From: Corythucha ciliata | Lineage: Eukaryota; Arthropoda; Insecta; Hemiptera; Tingidae | NCBI GenBank assembly: GCA_038030265.1 | Contig: CM075943.1 | Span: 37,324,001-37,388,000, forward strand | DNA: 64,000 nucleotides | Reading direction: 5' to 3' | In this document: positions 33,201 through 45,049 of the stretch, piece by piece | Layout: each line of letters begins with the position of its first letter | Position numbering within the stretch: the stretch's first letter is position 1 | Notes under the pieces: generated by a model | Told to the model about the DNA's origin: nothing | The model's database searches: none | Seen by the model: the letters and a program-made list of their open reading frames with translations, nothing else | Program-made: the position numbers and the translations under genes

Positions 33201-33260
33201 GTTGATGGAGAACGGAATTACTCTGGTAACGTGACCTTCCATCCATCTTATGGCATAGAT
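30220..33260. other. No recognisable gene or repeat
   Basis: Three kilobases of AT-rich sequence with scattered homopolymer runs (T-run near 30900, A-runs near 31270). I found no inverted termini, no motif-bearing frame and no supported exon. It behaves like low-copy intron or intergenic DNA. Confidence 0.4.
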
Positions 33261-33329
33261 ATTGTGGGATTTTTTGTCGATATATAATCACGAAGAGATA
33301 TTGTCTTCCCACACGTCTTTTTTATTATT

Positions 33330-33369
33330 CCTAACCGGTTTTCGGTCTACAAGGAAACCATCTTCGGGG
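33330..33369 (-). ncRNA. Hammerhead-like motif in the tail of Penelope-like element 2
   Basis: On the minus strand the order is CCGAAGATGGT, a loop, then GACCGAAAACCGGTT. GGT/ACC gives a short stem II, and AACCGGTT after GAA is a palindromic helix III. The first block differs from the hammerhead CUGANGA at one base. It sits 210 bases past the stop of the endonuclease frame, the same place as the motif behind Penelope-like element 1. Confidence 0.4.
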
Positions 33370-33578
33370 AAAAAGGTTTCTGCTAATTCCATAAACAACA
33401 TTAAGATTATGACTAGATTAAGATTTCAAGGGGGGGGGGGACAAAACAACTAAGGACTTAACATCGATAAAGGGGGTCATTAAAAAATATATTACTATAA
33501 AACGTACCTTGTCAAGAACCTCTAAAACATTTTTCGTGTAGAGCACGTCTACCACAGTCAAAAAACAAATCTGGTAAC

Positions 33579-34289
33579 TTAATTTCCTTTTAAAGCTATA
33601 CTTTTCGGAGGAGCGCTCGGCGGCAGAAGTGGGAGGAGTGAAAGGAAGGGGGATACGGGAACCTCAATTCGTCCATTGATGCAGTTCTCGTTGTGGGAGA
33701 TTTCCTCGTGAATCACGAGGCCCTCCAGAGCATTCATTACTCCTTTTTTCCCCTCTTTCATTATAATCTGGGCCGTGTAGACCCCGCCACCGACGCAGTT
33801 GCTGGTGTGCTGTCTAAACCACGAGTCTATTCGGCGGGTATGCTCTTTGAACCTGACAGCAAAACTTCGTGTGGTGCGTCCTACATACGCTGCTTCCTTG
33901 CAGAGCCCGCACTTGAGCTTGTAGATCCCACTGCCCTTCTCAGGCTCTTTGGGATTCTTCCCGCTTGGTATACTTAGCATGTCCTTAAGAGAACCATTCG
34001 CCTTGAAAGCTGGTCGGTAACCCGCTCTCTTCAGCACCCTCTCCACCTCCAAGGACATCCGACCCAGATATGGCAAAGGGACCCACTTATCGCCACTAAA
34101 TTCGTTGTTTCCTCTAGCATGTGCGGGAGAGATCGAGTCTAACAAAAGATCGAGTTCCTTCTTTTTTATTATGCCATTGACAATATTGGCATTATAACCA
34201 TTATTTACTGCTATCTCTCTTACAGCTAAACATTCTTTTTTGTAATTTTCTTCGCTCAGTGGTAGTGAAACGAGACGGTGACCTTCCAT
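33579..34289 (-). pseudogene. Penelope-like linker and GIY-YIG endonuclease
   Basis: This 236-residue frame is unbroken and also continues upstream of its first Met for about 15 codons (ending HHRCFTATR before the Met), so it is the C-terminal end of a larger protein. Residues ~1-110 are the linker. GIY at 121-123, CX2C at 127-130, YVG at 135-137, Arg146/His150 (RFKEH) and Glu189 make up a GIY-YIG nuclease with the Cys pair common in Penelope-like elements. The last ~25 residues are Pro/Leu-rich. The nuclease looks intact by motif, but without RT the copy is not autonomous. Confidence 0.8.
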
Positions 34290-34361
34290 CCTTGTGGCTG
34301 TGAAACACCTGTGGTGAAGGCGACATCGTTTGTCTCAATCCATTTGTTCTATTGGAACGAT

Positions 34362-36027
34362 CAGACACGGATCCAGGGAGAGCCTCTGGGATTTTGAGAC
34401 CCTCGCCTTTGGGTCAGCGATCGAGTCCCGCGGTTCTCTCACGTTGGTTCCGGAAAAGGCGAGGAAATCGGTTAAATCGCAAAAATAACGTATCCTGCAG
34501 CCCCAAAAGTTGTAGTTTCACGCCATAAACTGCCTTATCAGACACATGTCTGCGATCATTCAACAACGAAACTGTTAATTTCGTGGCTCAAAAAAATGTG
34601 TACTCTAGACACCCCACCCCCCACCACCATTACAAAAAAATGACCAACTGGCGATTCATACACCAAAACTGAGGAACTAACCAATCAGTTCATAGAAATT
34701 GTTTGACAGACTATTTGCGCCCAAAAATCGTTCGCACCAAATCGACCAAAATGATCTCATAGTGCCCTAAAAAAGCCACAATGGCTATTCAGGACCTTAA
34801 ATTTCTGAATCAATTCGTCCCAAAAATGGCTAAAATGACGACTCGTGCATTGAAAATACCGAAACTGATGAATCGTGAACTGAAAATAGCCAAACTGACC
34901 ATTCGTGCTTCAATAATGATCATAGTGTCCGCATATTTGCTCATTAAAAAAAAAAAAAACTAGTAAAACTGGGAGTTCACGCCTTCAAATTGGCAAATCT
35001 GATTCAATCCATGTTAGAAATTTAGTCGACTAGCGATTTGCGCCATGAAACTGTCTAAGCTTGCATATTCTTGCCCTGTAAATGACAAAATCCACCATTC
35101 GCATTCAGACAGTGGCCGAAACTGACAATATCCTGAAAATGGCGATATCGACCACTCGCGTTCCATAAATGGCCAAACTGATCATTCGCTCATTGAAAAT
35201 GACTAAACTGACTGTTCGTGCGCTAAAAACTATACACCATAAAATTGACAAATCTGACTCTATTGGCCCTAAAAAAGCTATAAACTGATTATTAGCGCAT
35301 TAGAAACGACTGAAATGACGATTCGTACACTAAAAATAGTCCAAACCCCATAAAATCGGCAGACTGCCAATTCTCATTCTGAAAAGTGTCCAAACTGATC
35401 ATTCCCGCCATTTTCAATTCGTGGAACATCAGTTATGCTATTTTTAGGGCGCAAATAGTCCGTCAAGCCTGTAGCTCCAATAATCGAGTTTACAATTTTC
35501 AAGGCAGGAGTTTAGACATTTTCATGACGTGAATCGTCAGTTTAGGCATTGTGGGGCGTGTAGAATCAGTTTAACCGTTTTCAGAAAGGGAATTGCCAGT
35601 TTGGTTATTTTTGTGCGGAAATAGTAAGTTCAGCCATTAACCATTGTCAATCGGAAGAGTTTCACACGAATCGTAAGTTTAACAATTTATGGCAGGCGAG
35701 TAAACGCTTTAGCCATTTTCATGGCGGGATCGATCGTGATCTTTTCAGGCATTTTCAGGGCTGCCCCTGATTTTTATAACGAGATTGGCCAGTTTGGCAA
35801 TTTTAGGCCGCAAAAAGTAAGTTTTGCCATTTTTAAGGCATGAATCATTAGGTTTTTTTTTTGTCCTTTTGAAGCACTGCTATAGTCAGTTTAGCTGTTT
35901 TTATAGTGGGAATTGCTATTTTAGCTATTTTTATGAAGTGGATGCATGTCAAGCCATGTTCAGTAAGGGCGTAGCAACACAATTTCCCAAGTTCTTCCAT
36001 TGAACAAATCATAGATCGTGTCTGCAG
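34362..36027. mobile_element. hAT-like element with inverted half-arrays and a perfect 8-bp target duplication
   Basis: The element begins CAGACACGGATCCAGG and ends AGATCGTGTCTGCAG. GGAACGAT precedes it (34354-34361) and follows it (36028-36035) exactly. Almost the whole interior is the degenerate repeat. From about 34630 to 35400 units read AAATGGC.AAACTGA.GATTCG, and from about 35430 to 35960 they read as the reverse complement, so the two halves point in opposite directions. No transposase frame exists, so mobility would need a transposase in trans. It interrupts Penelope-like element 2. Confidence 0.8.
34620..35960. repeat. Two opposed degenerate arrays with an orientation switch near 35410
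   Basis: The left half uses the AAACTGACNATTCG orientation and the right half the CGAATNGTCAGTTT orientation. The change occurs around 35395-35440, where ATCATTCCCGCCATTTTC is soon followed by GGGCGCAAATAGTCCGTC. Unit spacing is irregular, mostly 30-45 nt. Confidence 0.8.
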
Positions 36028-36069
36028 GGAACGATTGTGGATAGCCAGCAACAGTAAACAGTAGTTGCC

Positions 36070-36668
36070 CAAGGTGACTAAACTTTACTATAGGTGCCGC
36101 AGATTTCCCCCTGTCAATTGGTCGGGAGGGTGGAGACTGACGTCATTATCAGTCCTTTGCTCCCGATTGCTCACCCTAGAGTAAGGTAACTATACATATA
36201 CAACCAAGTGAGCCCATCCGGCATTTTGGGGTAGATATTTAGGTGGTAAGAGCGGTGCATGGAAGTGGAAGTACTCGTACTATGGAGTGTCCCACAAGGC
36301 TTTTGAGGCCAGCCCAAAATATTCTCTAGAATTTATACCTCAACTGAATTCTATTAATCGAAAGGCAGTCGTTAAGCAAGCGATTCAGCTGGGTATCCTA
36401 GGAAGTTATTTGTAAACAAGAAACTTATGATAATTTTATCTACTACAATATTGCCGTGATCTCACCTGGTAGTAAAGGATCTCTACCTAGAGCAGCAGAG
36501 CTAGTTAATTTTAAATTGAAGTTTATTAATATTCTCAAAAATCACAACCCAGTAACAGTTAATAATGTGCTGGGTCCAGCGCAAAGGCGGTTGGGACTGA
36601 TCGTGACGTAGGTGAAGGACAGTAATGACCGAAGATCTGCCGCACCTGTAGAAAGTTTAATCACCTTG
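36070..36668. mobile_element. MITE, family CAAGGTGA, copy 2, with nested insert
   Basis: The ends are CAAGGTGACTAAACTTTAC and TCACCTTG, homologous to 566-851. The match breaks at 36182, where about 304 bp of foreign sequence is present, and resumes at 36486. The 7-bp CCTAGAG lies on both sides of the insert (36175-36181 and 36486-36492). Confidence 0.8.
36182..36485 (+). mobile_element. 304-bp insertion inside the CAAGGTGA MITE
   Basis: Comparison with the uninterrupted copy at 566-851 defines this insert. A direct CCTAGAG repeat on both sides looks like a target duplication. A short frame inside (about 36273-36412) ends LNSINRKAVVKQAIQLG then a stop. I do not recognise it. Confidence 0.6.
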
Positions 36669-36699
36669 TTTGGCAAGTAAGAGCATTGGAGGCAAATAT

Positions 36700-37194
36700 T
36701 TGCCAAATAACATTGGGCCAATGTAGACACATGTGTGATGGCCACGCCTTAAAAGTTATTGTGGCTCTTGTTGATAGGCTGGAGAAGGCTTAAAATCAAA
36801 AAAGCGTTTTCCTAATAAAAATATGGATTTAACTGTGGGTGTAAGATATTCGCAACGAACTGAAAAATGTTTTAGTTTCAAGTTTAGGGAAGAGCGTAGG
36901 CATTTATTCCCTCGTTGAAGGATCTCATTTTGCCAGATTTTATTATATAAATGTCGAGGAAAAATGTGACTTGCGTTGTGAATGTCAAATATTTCAAGAA
37001 TTGATTGTGGATTCATATTCGCTTCAAGTTGATTAAATGTATAAATTGGAGTTGTAGTCGTTTTGGCCTGCTATAGACAATGTGGAAGCCAGATCAGAGT
37101 TGAAAAATCGTTTAGTATTTTGTGATTTCTATTTCCAGGAGTAGTGTAATAATCGTGCAACGCAGTTGCGACTTCGCGAGGTTTTGCTACCATC

Positions 37195-37227
<33 letters not shown>

Positions 37228-38790
37228 AAAAAAACTGAGAACAACGAGTAGCTTCCGCTCGCTTTTTAGCAGTCGCGGCTTAAACTGAGTCCCTCTCCCG
37301 TGTGAGCATTAACTGAGTTTTTGGTCGTTGGTTTTGACATAATGGCTCCCTCCTATTGTTCGATGAAGGTGTTGTTTTACGGAAGTGCCATAATATTATG
37401 CAAATGAATGCGTCATACGCGGAAATACGCGAGAGTAAAGCTTTGAAAAAGGAGAATGTAACAGGTGGTTTATGATTAGTAGTCGGCCAGTAGCCCTTTT
37501 TATGGGGAATGTATTTATAATTAAAAGTATACGATTTTTAAGGTTATGAATACGAAAGCTCCAGTTTAAGTTATACAAAAAAATTAATAATCATAATCAT
37601 AGTCTGTATCCCTACAGTCTTTCATAATTCAGGCAATAAAGAACTCGTGTTGCATCGGTTCGCAACCTGGGGTCACGCGTACAAATAAGTAAAAGGACAA
37701 AAAAATAAAAGGATAAGAAAAGCAGCGAGGAGAAAACATTGTGTATGACTTCGTACCCTACTGATATGATTAAGAATAAATAAATGATCATGTTTTGTTG
37801 TTGCTGTCTTGTGAACTTGAACTGTCTTACTAATTTTAGTAGCACTAAGCTTTCATCGTAATTACGGTGGGGAACTGAGTGGTTGCGCTGGGAACGCGTA
37901 AAGAGAACTTGGATGGAGGTTCACGGAGTAAAAAAACGTTGGGAACCACTGGCTTAGAGCAACTGAAACGTTAAGAATTGGATTATGAACAAATAATTTT
38001 TCGGTGCTTGACTTCGAAATGTGATAAGTTTCATTTTTTCTCGGAGTTCTCGCAGCCACCAACCCTTTTATCTAGATTCTTGAGAATGGTGCTTTCGATA
38101 CTAATGGTGCTATTTCCTTAGATGAAATCATGCTTTAGGTGGTGAGCTCGTGAGCTTTCTGTGTCATCGGAAGCCCATTACGGAAATAGGGGCGTGTTGA
38201 AGTGAGTGCATTATCCACGAGAGGATCTTCTGCCACCTTCTATGTTATTACAGTCGGCGATGTTCATTTCACTCTTCTACTCCTCCTTTCCTCAACAACA
38301 CGAGGGAGCCTTATCCTTTTTTTTCACCGCTCCGCCTTCGTTATTGGGTCACCACCTCTTTTTATTTGCTCAAACCCTTTTACTTTTGGGTTTTTTTTCT
38401 CCGCCATCCATTCTTTTCTGCACTTTCTTTCATGTTGCCATCCAATAAACCAGGAAATAAAAAAATACTTCTCAAAGGTAGTCGCTTTATAGCTGGAGCA
38501 TTCGACACACTTTAGATTGATTTTTCATCTCAATAAATGGATCTTATTGTCTACTCAAGATAAAAGAGAAATTGGTATTTCCTTGACAAACAAAGAGAGG
38601 TTACCCATTTAAGCATAGAGGAGCGCAATAGTATTTGAAAACTTGTCTGATGCGGGGATGAAAGCCCGATGCGCGCATTTTGGAAATATACCGCTACCAG
38701 CCTTTATTTTTCCATAGTATTTTCGGATATCCTTCGGGTATCCGCGGCTACGAACATCCGGCCTTACAGTGATCAATGATGCGTGGAAAG
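36700..38790. other. No recognisable gene; T-run at 37196-37223
   Basis: AT-rich sequence with only short, unassignable frames. A long T-tract near 37.2 kb may mark the tail of an insertion, but no flanking duplication was recognised. Confidence 0.4.
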
Positions 38791-38794
38791 ACAC

Positions 38795-39198
38795 CTTAAG
38801 GGGGGGGGGGTTCCAGGCGGGTTTCCTCGACCCGTTCCCAGTCATCCCTCGCCTAAACTTCGCACATAAATTTTGGCTCCATTTCTGCACCAACATTCGA
38901 TTTCAAAGTCTAATTTTAATCTTCAGGAAGTTCCACATTGACGTTAGATCTTGCTTTTTCAAATTGTATCCCTAAAATAACCCCAAAGCACTTTAGAATT
39001 CGAATGTGTTGTAAAGTAATTTAAGGGATGAAATTTGGAAAAGCAAGATCTAACGTCACTGTAGAACTTCGTGAAGTTTAAAATAAGACTTTGAAATCGA
39101 ATATTGATGCAGAAATGGAGCCAAAATTTATGTGCGAAGTTTAGGCGAAGGCTGACTGGGTACGGGTCGAGGAAACCCACCTGAAACTTCCCCTTAAG
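38795..39198. mobile_element. Foldback MITE with CTTAAGGGG ends
   Basis: CTTAAGGGG at the left and CCCCTTAAG at the right bound two inverted arms of about 190 bp. The arms include TTGGCTCCATTTCTGCA, GATTTCAAAGTCT and GACGTTAGATCTTGCTTTT, each found reversed in the other arm. The TTAA at each end would suit a piggyBac-type target duplication, but no transposase is present to decide. Confidence 0.85.
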
Positions 39199-39233
39199 CC
39201 TGTAGTGGGCTGTCAGCTTCTCTTTGTAAAGTT

Positions 39234-39350
39234 TAGTGATACATGAGACTGATACTTGAACATCTCGGTCTCGATCGTACGAAAGTTGATCTCAGCCGCT
39301 TGATCATGTTTTTGAGACCGATACTTATTCTCCGTCTCGGTGCATCACTA
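39234..39350. mobile_element. Short hAT-like MITE (TAGTGATNCA ends)
   Basis: The left end TAGTGATACATGAGACTGATA and the right end, which reversed reads TAGTGATGCACCGAGAC, bound 117 bp rich in GAGACCGA-like repeats. TAGNGATGCACCGA termini are common in hAT-type elements. A clean 8-bp duplication was not seen. Confidence 0.55.
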
Positions 39351-39359
39351 GAAGCATAC

Positions 39360-40850
39360 TCCACAGGGGGGGGGGGGATTAAATTAATTTCATCACGCAG
39401 CCTCTAATCATTTTTTAAAAATTATATTGCATTCCCCGTCACGCAAATAAAAAAGGAAATTACCTCATTCCCAACACTGTCCAAAACAGTCTACTCAAAC
39501 TTATTTGAGAATTTTTATTCCCATTTATTTTCAATTAAAATGTTAATGCGCCCTATTAGCTGAAGAAATGAATTACTTTTTAGCAGGCTTCTCATTCTAG
39601 CAATTCAATTTCCAGAGTTTAGCTCAATTTTTCGTTATTGTAAGATTTGTAGGCAACAATAAGGGTTTTTTTTTACTGAGGCTTTGGAGAAACGGATTGT
39701 CAAAATTAATACTCGTTTCATGTTCTTCCTCTTCTCTCTCTTGCGTTTTAAAATTTCATTATTTCATTGCCAAGGGAAGATAGCAAGGAACTACAAAATT
39801 CTGGAGACGAAAGCTTTTCCATCGCGTAACGCCTTTGAAGAAGTTAATCCACTTTCAGACGCTAGTCTCTGCATGCTCCGGCGGCAAAAGGACAATGGTC
39901 CAAACAGGCTTCAATGAAGGCTTCGCCTTTTGAATGGGAATCACTACAGAGTTCCCAGCCCCATCCCCAATGTTTGAAAGACTTCCACATGCCGCCTTTG
40001 GTTGACTGTCTTTCAATAAGAAGAAAAAAAGTGTATTATTCGCCTTGGGTTTTTAGATGTTACTATCATATGGAAGGAAGAGAGGGACCGAAGTGAATTA
40101 TTTTGTATACCCCAGCATCACTATTCTATGACGTTTTGATTTTTCTTTCACACACATGGAATATCCAAAAACGCATTCCTCTTTGCGTTAATTTTAATTG
40201 GAATTTTCATCTAGTAGTATATGTTTATGCTTATTATTTTCATTTTTATTTAATAATCTTGGAAAATGAAAAAGTCTTTATATAGATCGTTTAGAGTTTA
40301 GAGGGCTCGAATAAGTGTGGTATGCATAACTCTTAGGGTATAAAAACTCCGTAAAAGTAGAGTGAAATGCAAAATTTACTCGTTAATCTTGCATGACAGT
40401 TTCCGTATTTTGAAGTTTGAACAGAGGTTGAGCAGGGTTTGTTCCATTTTAACAGTATCGACTGTGAGTGCCCCAGCCCGCACCATTCAACTGAATTCCT
40501 CCGCCCACCAATACACGCTGTCACGCTTCGACATGAGATATTATTATTTACAACGGTTGAACCAAACTCTGATGGGTCTCGAATTGAAATTTTGAATTCG
40601 ATTGATCTACGTCAACGCAATACCTTCCCTTTGGAACGCTTTTTAAGGTTTCACGGGGTGAGGAGTTGCAACTGTGTAATGTCATATAATTTGTAGTTTA
40701 TTATCAGAATCGTCCGCGTATAGAATAAGTGTGAAAAGTCAAGCCGGTGCATGAGCCCTTGAGTAAGATTGAAGCAGGGTATGCGTACTGCGCAGTGGCG
40801 CCGAAACGATTCCGACGATGTGTATAGCAGAATCCTGGAAAAAGGACTCA
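39360..40850. other. No recognisable gene or element
   Basis: The region is AT-rich with a G-run at about 39367. The two overlapping plus-strand frames near 40362-40696 and their minus-strand partner have no domain content and no splice context. Confidence 0.4.
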
Positions 40851-40914
40851 CCCACCTATCGGGATGTTCATAAGGGTGGGAAATGGCCAAATAGACAATT
40901 CTGCACGCCATTGA

Positions 40915-41130
40915 AAATGGCTGCAAACTGACGATTCGTGCCCTAAAATAACCAAACGCCTTAAAAACCTCGCTCCAAAATGGTCAACCCCACGCTCTTT
41001 GGAAAGTGTCAGGGACGATTCGTCCCTTGAAAGTGGTAGAACTGACTGATCAGGCCCTGAAAGGGGTTGATGGCCGTACTGACAATTCGCCCCCCCCCCC
41101 AATGGCTAAATTGACAAATTCGCGCCTTGA
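40915..41130 (-). repeat. Degenerate array of the GCGAATCGTCAGTTT family (reverse orientation)
   Basis: Units such as AAACTGACGATTCGTGCCC and ACTGACAATTCGCCCCC follow one another in the left-end orientation of this repeat family. It passes directly into the different array at 41150. Confidence 0.75.
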
Positions 41131-41149
41131 AAAACTACCATTCGCCGTT

Positions 41150-41500
41150 CGTGGAAACTGTCAATGTTGTTCTTCATACTGTCAATTTTGTTCTTCAAAC
41201 TGTCAATTTCATCCTTGAAACTGTTAATTTCGTACTGTACATTACGATCGTCGAAATTGACAGTACTGTTAATATATTATAGTACGAAATTAACAGATTC
41301 AAGGATGAAATTGACAGTTCGGACGACGAAATTCACAATTTCCTGGACAAAATGGACAGTTTCTACAGATCGGAATTGACTGTTTCCGGACCAAATGTAC
41401 ATTGATAGTTTCCAGAACTAAATTGACAGTTTTGTACAACGAAATTATTAGGCGAAATTGACAGTTTTTCAACGTTAAAAACTGTCAATATCGCCCTGTA
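41150..41500. repeat. ~20-nt minisatellite (GAAACTGTCAATTTC) arranged as an inverted pair
   Basis: The first part (about 41153-41245) repeats AAACTGTCAATTTCNTCCTTC. From about 41252 onward the reverse complement, CGAAATTGACAGT, takes over and continues to about 41480, with one last forward unit (AAAACTGTCAATATCGCC). The junction lies near 41250, giving a large imperfect palindrome. Confidence 0.8.
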
Positions 41501-41659
41501 AATGTCTGAACAGAGAACGGGTTCTCCCTTCCTTCTTTGGTTGGATGTAGCGGCTGCTACACCGTGGATATACTGTCCCCCTCTCTTCATAAGCACGCAT
41601 AAATTCAATATTATTAACAAAAACATGAACCTCAGTCAAAAACTGTAGGTAAGTCACTT

Positions 41660-44600
41660 ACACTACCCAGAGACGAACTTAATTATTATTTTCCAGTGTA
41701 ATGGAATCGACGTACGGGCGTCAACTTCTTCCTGACACAAAAAAATAACGAATATGAGGCAAGAAAAAAAACATAGTATTTATCCCTGGACCTTGTTCCA
41801 AATAATAAATAACTAAAAAGAAAGGAAGGAATAAAAAACAAAAAAATATCAACGAGTATAGTCTAAAATCCGGGGGTGTAAAATCCGCGCAATCGATAAA
41901 CGAAAAGAGGACTTCTCCATACGACCAAGGAATAAGTTATGTGGAACCTTGACGGTTTCCACCCTTATCCGCTTCCAATCCCTATCTCACACCACCTCCC
42001 CGTACCTAATGTTTCATTTATAAACACCCTCGACCTTCTTTTTCTCTGTTTCCTTCACTTCCCTTTAGGCCTTTAATCCTCATTTGGCCTGCTAGGTCAA
42101 TGAGGCTAATGAAAACAGTCACCTCGCAAATTCCAGGATGATCCATACATACATATTTTGTTTATGTACTTATTATTTCTTTTTCGCGCTACCTGCTTAG
42201 TAAGTTTTTTTAACCTGGTACTTTATAGCTTCAGTTTTGAAAACTGTGCAGTATAGGTATAAAACTGACGTGACAAGTTTTTTACATGTCAGTTTTCTAT
42301 AAACTTGTGCAACCTTTGTTGAAATGTTATCACCTCATCCGTGATTATAGAAATATCTTAAGACTTGTTTTTTTTGGTCAAAAGAATAAAACTGGGTAAT
42401 GTTCTACGGCGGTTGCGCGAAAAATAACGTACATCACTCGACTATTACGTGGTACTACCCGCTCGTTTTTAATTAGCGGCCTCGGCATGCCTCGTTCGCC
42501 AAACAAAAAACTCGCAGGTATAATGCATCACTTACTAATCTTGTAATGTAATCTACTATTTTTATAGAGAGATTAGTTTGTGGATCGAATGATTATTATT
42601 TTAAACCTTCAAATGGAATTTGTAACCTTTCCACGTAATGAATTTCCGGGATTTCGGGGGGCATTTCAGTCCTAAATATGTGATATCGACTTTCAGCTGA
42701 CGAGAACTAAAAGACACCAAAGCTTCCTTAACTACCCCCTCCCTTCCTTTCCTTCTTAATACCTGCTTTATCAAATACTGTACGCAATAACATTCAGCAT
42801 GAAAAATGGAGAAAATAACGGGTTAACGTTTGTATGGTAGGTTTCGGTTCTTATACGAATGTAGAATTTGTAAAGCAAATAACTTATTCGGCATTTTGCT
42901 GTACGGCCGTTACTCATTTTTCAGCTCGCTTAGTAAAAGATGAGGCTGCGAGAAGGCGAGTTAAAAATGACACGTGCAACTTTTCGGACATTCATCTCAA
43001 TCCTTTTCCTCAATTTCCTTTTGTTTGGCCAGCGCGTGGGCTTGGAAAGTTTCAACCCCTTTTCTCAGGTCTGACACCCCTTATTTGTTCAACATATTTA
43101 TTAAAACTCGACTCGAGGTTCTCTAGGTGCCTTTAATATTTGATTCAGTTATTCTATAGTACGTTTTAAGTAATCTACTAATCGGACAATCAAAAAGGCG
43201 TAAATATCCATCTTAAATTTAGCTGATGGGTTGTGGCATTACAATAAATTGTGACTCATTCTACAATTTAAGGTCCTATCATCCTAATTGATTGTGACCG
43301 TGAACTGTAACAGAGATGCACGATCCGTGTTGTGAATAAAACGAGTCAGTGCGACAAAGTCATAAGAATGTGATCACCACAATTCTTAACTGAGATTCAC
43401 CACAATTATTAACTGTTTGAATTATCATCACAGAATTCCACGCATATTCGCTGTCCTTCGAGACTTAATTTTTTGGCAATGAATTGCAAACCACTTTATA
43501 ATACAGCCAAAAAAAAAAAAAAAAAATACTCCGTACTTCATCGCTTTAATATTTAGCCACTGGACGCCTTATCGTAAATTAAAGAACTATAACTTCTGAA
43601 TTAATTATAACTTTTTAAGCCGGCGAGGGACGCTTGAAGAGAAAATGAGGCAGAGATGCGCCAAGGGATATCACAATTGGTAGGTTTTCATACTTTCTAG
43701 CTAATCTTGAGCATTAAATCCCCATTAAGAGGTAATTGGCGTGGGATGGGCCCCTCGAATAGAAGATAAAATAAGAAGTAATTAAATCCCAGGCAAGCAA
43801 AACACTGCCGAGGTTCGTCCCGAGATCAGGGTAAGGGTCATAGCTTGCAATCAATTACATCCTCTCAGGCAGGCCACTTTTCTCAGCGCTAAACATTTTT
43901 TTTTTTCATTATCTCCTTCTCTTTGACAAGTAAATCTTGATTATGAGTAAAAGGGTCCCTCTAATTCGCCGACAAAATATTTAATCGTTGAAAATTAATG
44001 CTCTTGTAGAATTAGTGCTACGCAAACTGAATTAAACCCTCCATACCACTCTTTGAGCTGCCGCTCGGCGTGCTCTCAATTTATTGTTCAGCCACTGTGA
44101 CAATACACCCTAAAAGCAATTCATTCTCGGTAATAGGAAACGATTTTCTTTTTCTCTCTTTATTGGTAAGAATCAGGTGCTTCAATTAATTGAGTTATGA
44201 CGAAAAGTACTGAATCGTTTTTGGAATTAGGGGTGGGAAAGCGAGCCTACATCCTTTGAATCAAAAGAAGTGGGAAGCCATTTCTCATCATCCTTTATGG
44301 ATCGATTAAAGAGTTAAGCTATAATTCATTCGTTTTATTTAGGGGATATTCATTTCGATTCGAGATAAAATAAAATGTAATTGTTGTACTCAATTTGTAT
44401 TTGGCCAGAACGAAACAATTTGTCAGTTGAAAACGACGTAATAATAAGCTGACAGAACAATCAATAAATTATTAATTTGTGGTCTTTTGGCTGTATAGAA
44501 GAACAAAATTCAAAGGTGCCTCTCTATTCACTCGGTTCTCTGGGTTCTCGACAGCAAGGAAGCTTTTGTTCGTATGGATAAAATTATTTAAGTGATCGAT
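41660..44600. other. No recognisable gene or repeat
   Basis: Three kilobases of AT-rich, apparently low-copy sequence. The longest frame (42834-43136, +) has no domain signature. No inverted termini were found. Confidence 0.4.
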
Positions 44601-44626
44601 TGTGAACGGAACACATTTTAAAAATA

Positions 44627-44923
44627 GGGAGTTATTGCATAGCCGTCTGACGCTTAACGTTTACGGTTATGTGACGTCACCATAAGCGTAGCCGTTTGTG
44701 TCGGTGGAAAAAGAGTTATTGCAAATAATAGTTACGCTAAAATATGAACACATGGTAGGGCATAGATGCACTTAATTGCTTCAAATAAATTAATAAAACA
44801 CCTCCTCATACTGGACTTTAAACGTTTGTGATTAACGATTAAACTAAAAATTTGAATTTTACGCTTATCATGACGTCACATAACCGTTAACGTTAACCGT
44901 CAGACGGTTATGCAATAACTCCC
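44627..44923. mobile_element. Tc1/mariner-like MITE with TA target duplication
   Basis: GGGAGTTATTGCATAGCCGT at the left and TTATGCAATAACTCCC at the right are inverted repeats that continue inward through GTCTGACG and TGACGTCA-containing blocks. TA dinucleotides flank both ends (44625-44626, 44924-44925), as for Tc1/mariner insertion. The 297-bp interior is non-coding. Confidence 0.8.
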
Positions 44924-45049
44924 TAATAAATTAAAGACCTACTCTTTAAACTTCATGACTTCATGATTATTATTACACAGTCGAAGTAGTAGAAAAGAGA
45001 AATGAATAAGTATTGCCAACTGATAATTCGCGTCAATTCCTATCTTTAT

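Larger units (their letters stand above)
33330..34361 (-). mobile_element. Penelope-like retroelement 2, 5'-truncated or interrupted
   Basis: A linker/GIY-YIG coding segment (34289-33579, minus strand) is followed by a 3' tail containing a hammerhead-like motif at 33330-33369. Its upstream side is cut by the array-filled hAT-like element that begins at 34362. The RT domain is not in the window on this side. The element differs from Penelope-like element 1 in sequence and is not a copy of it. Confidence 0.8.
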
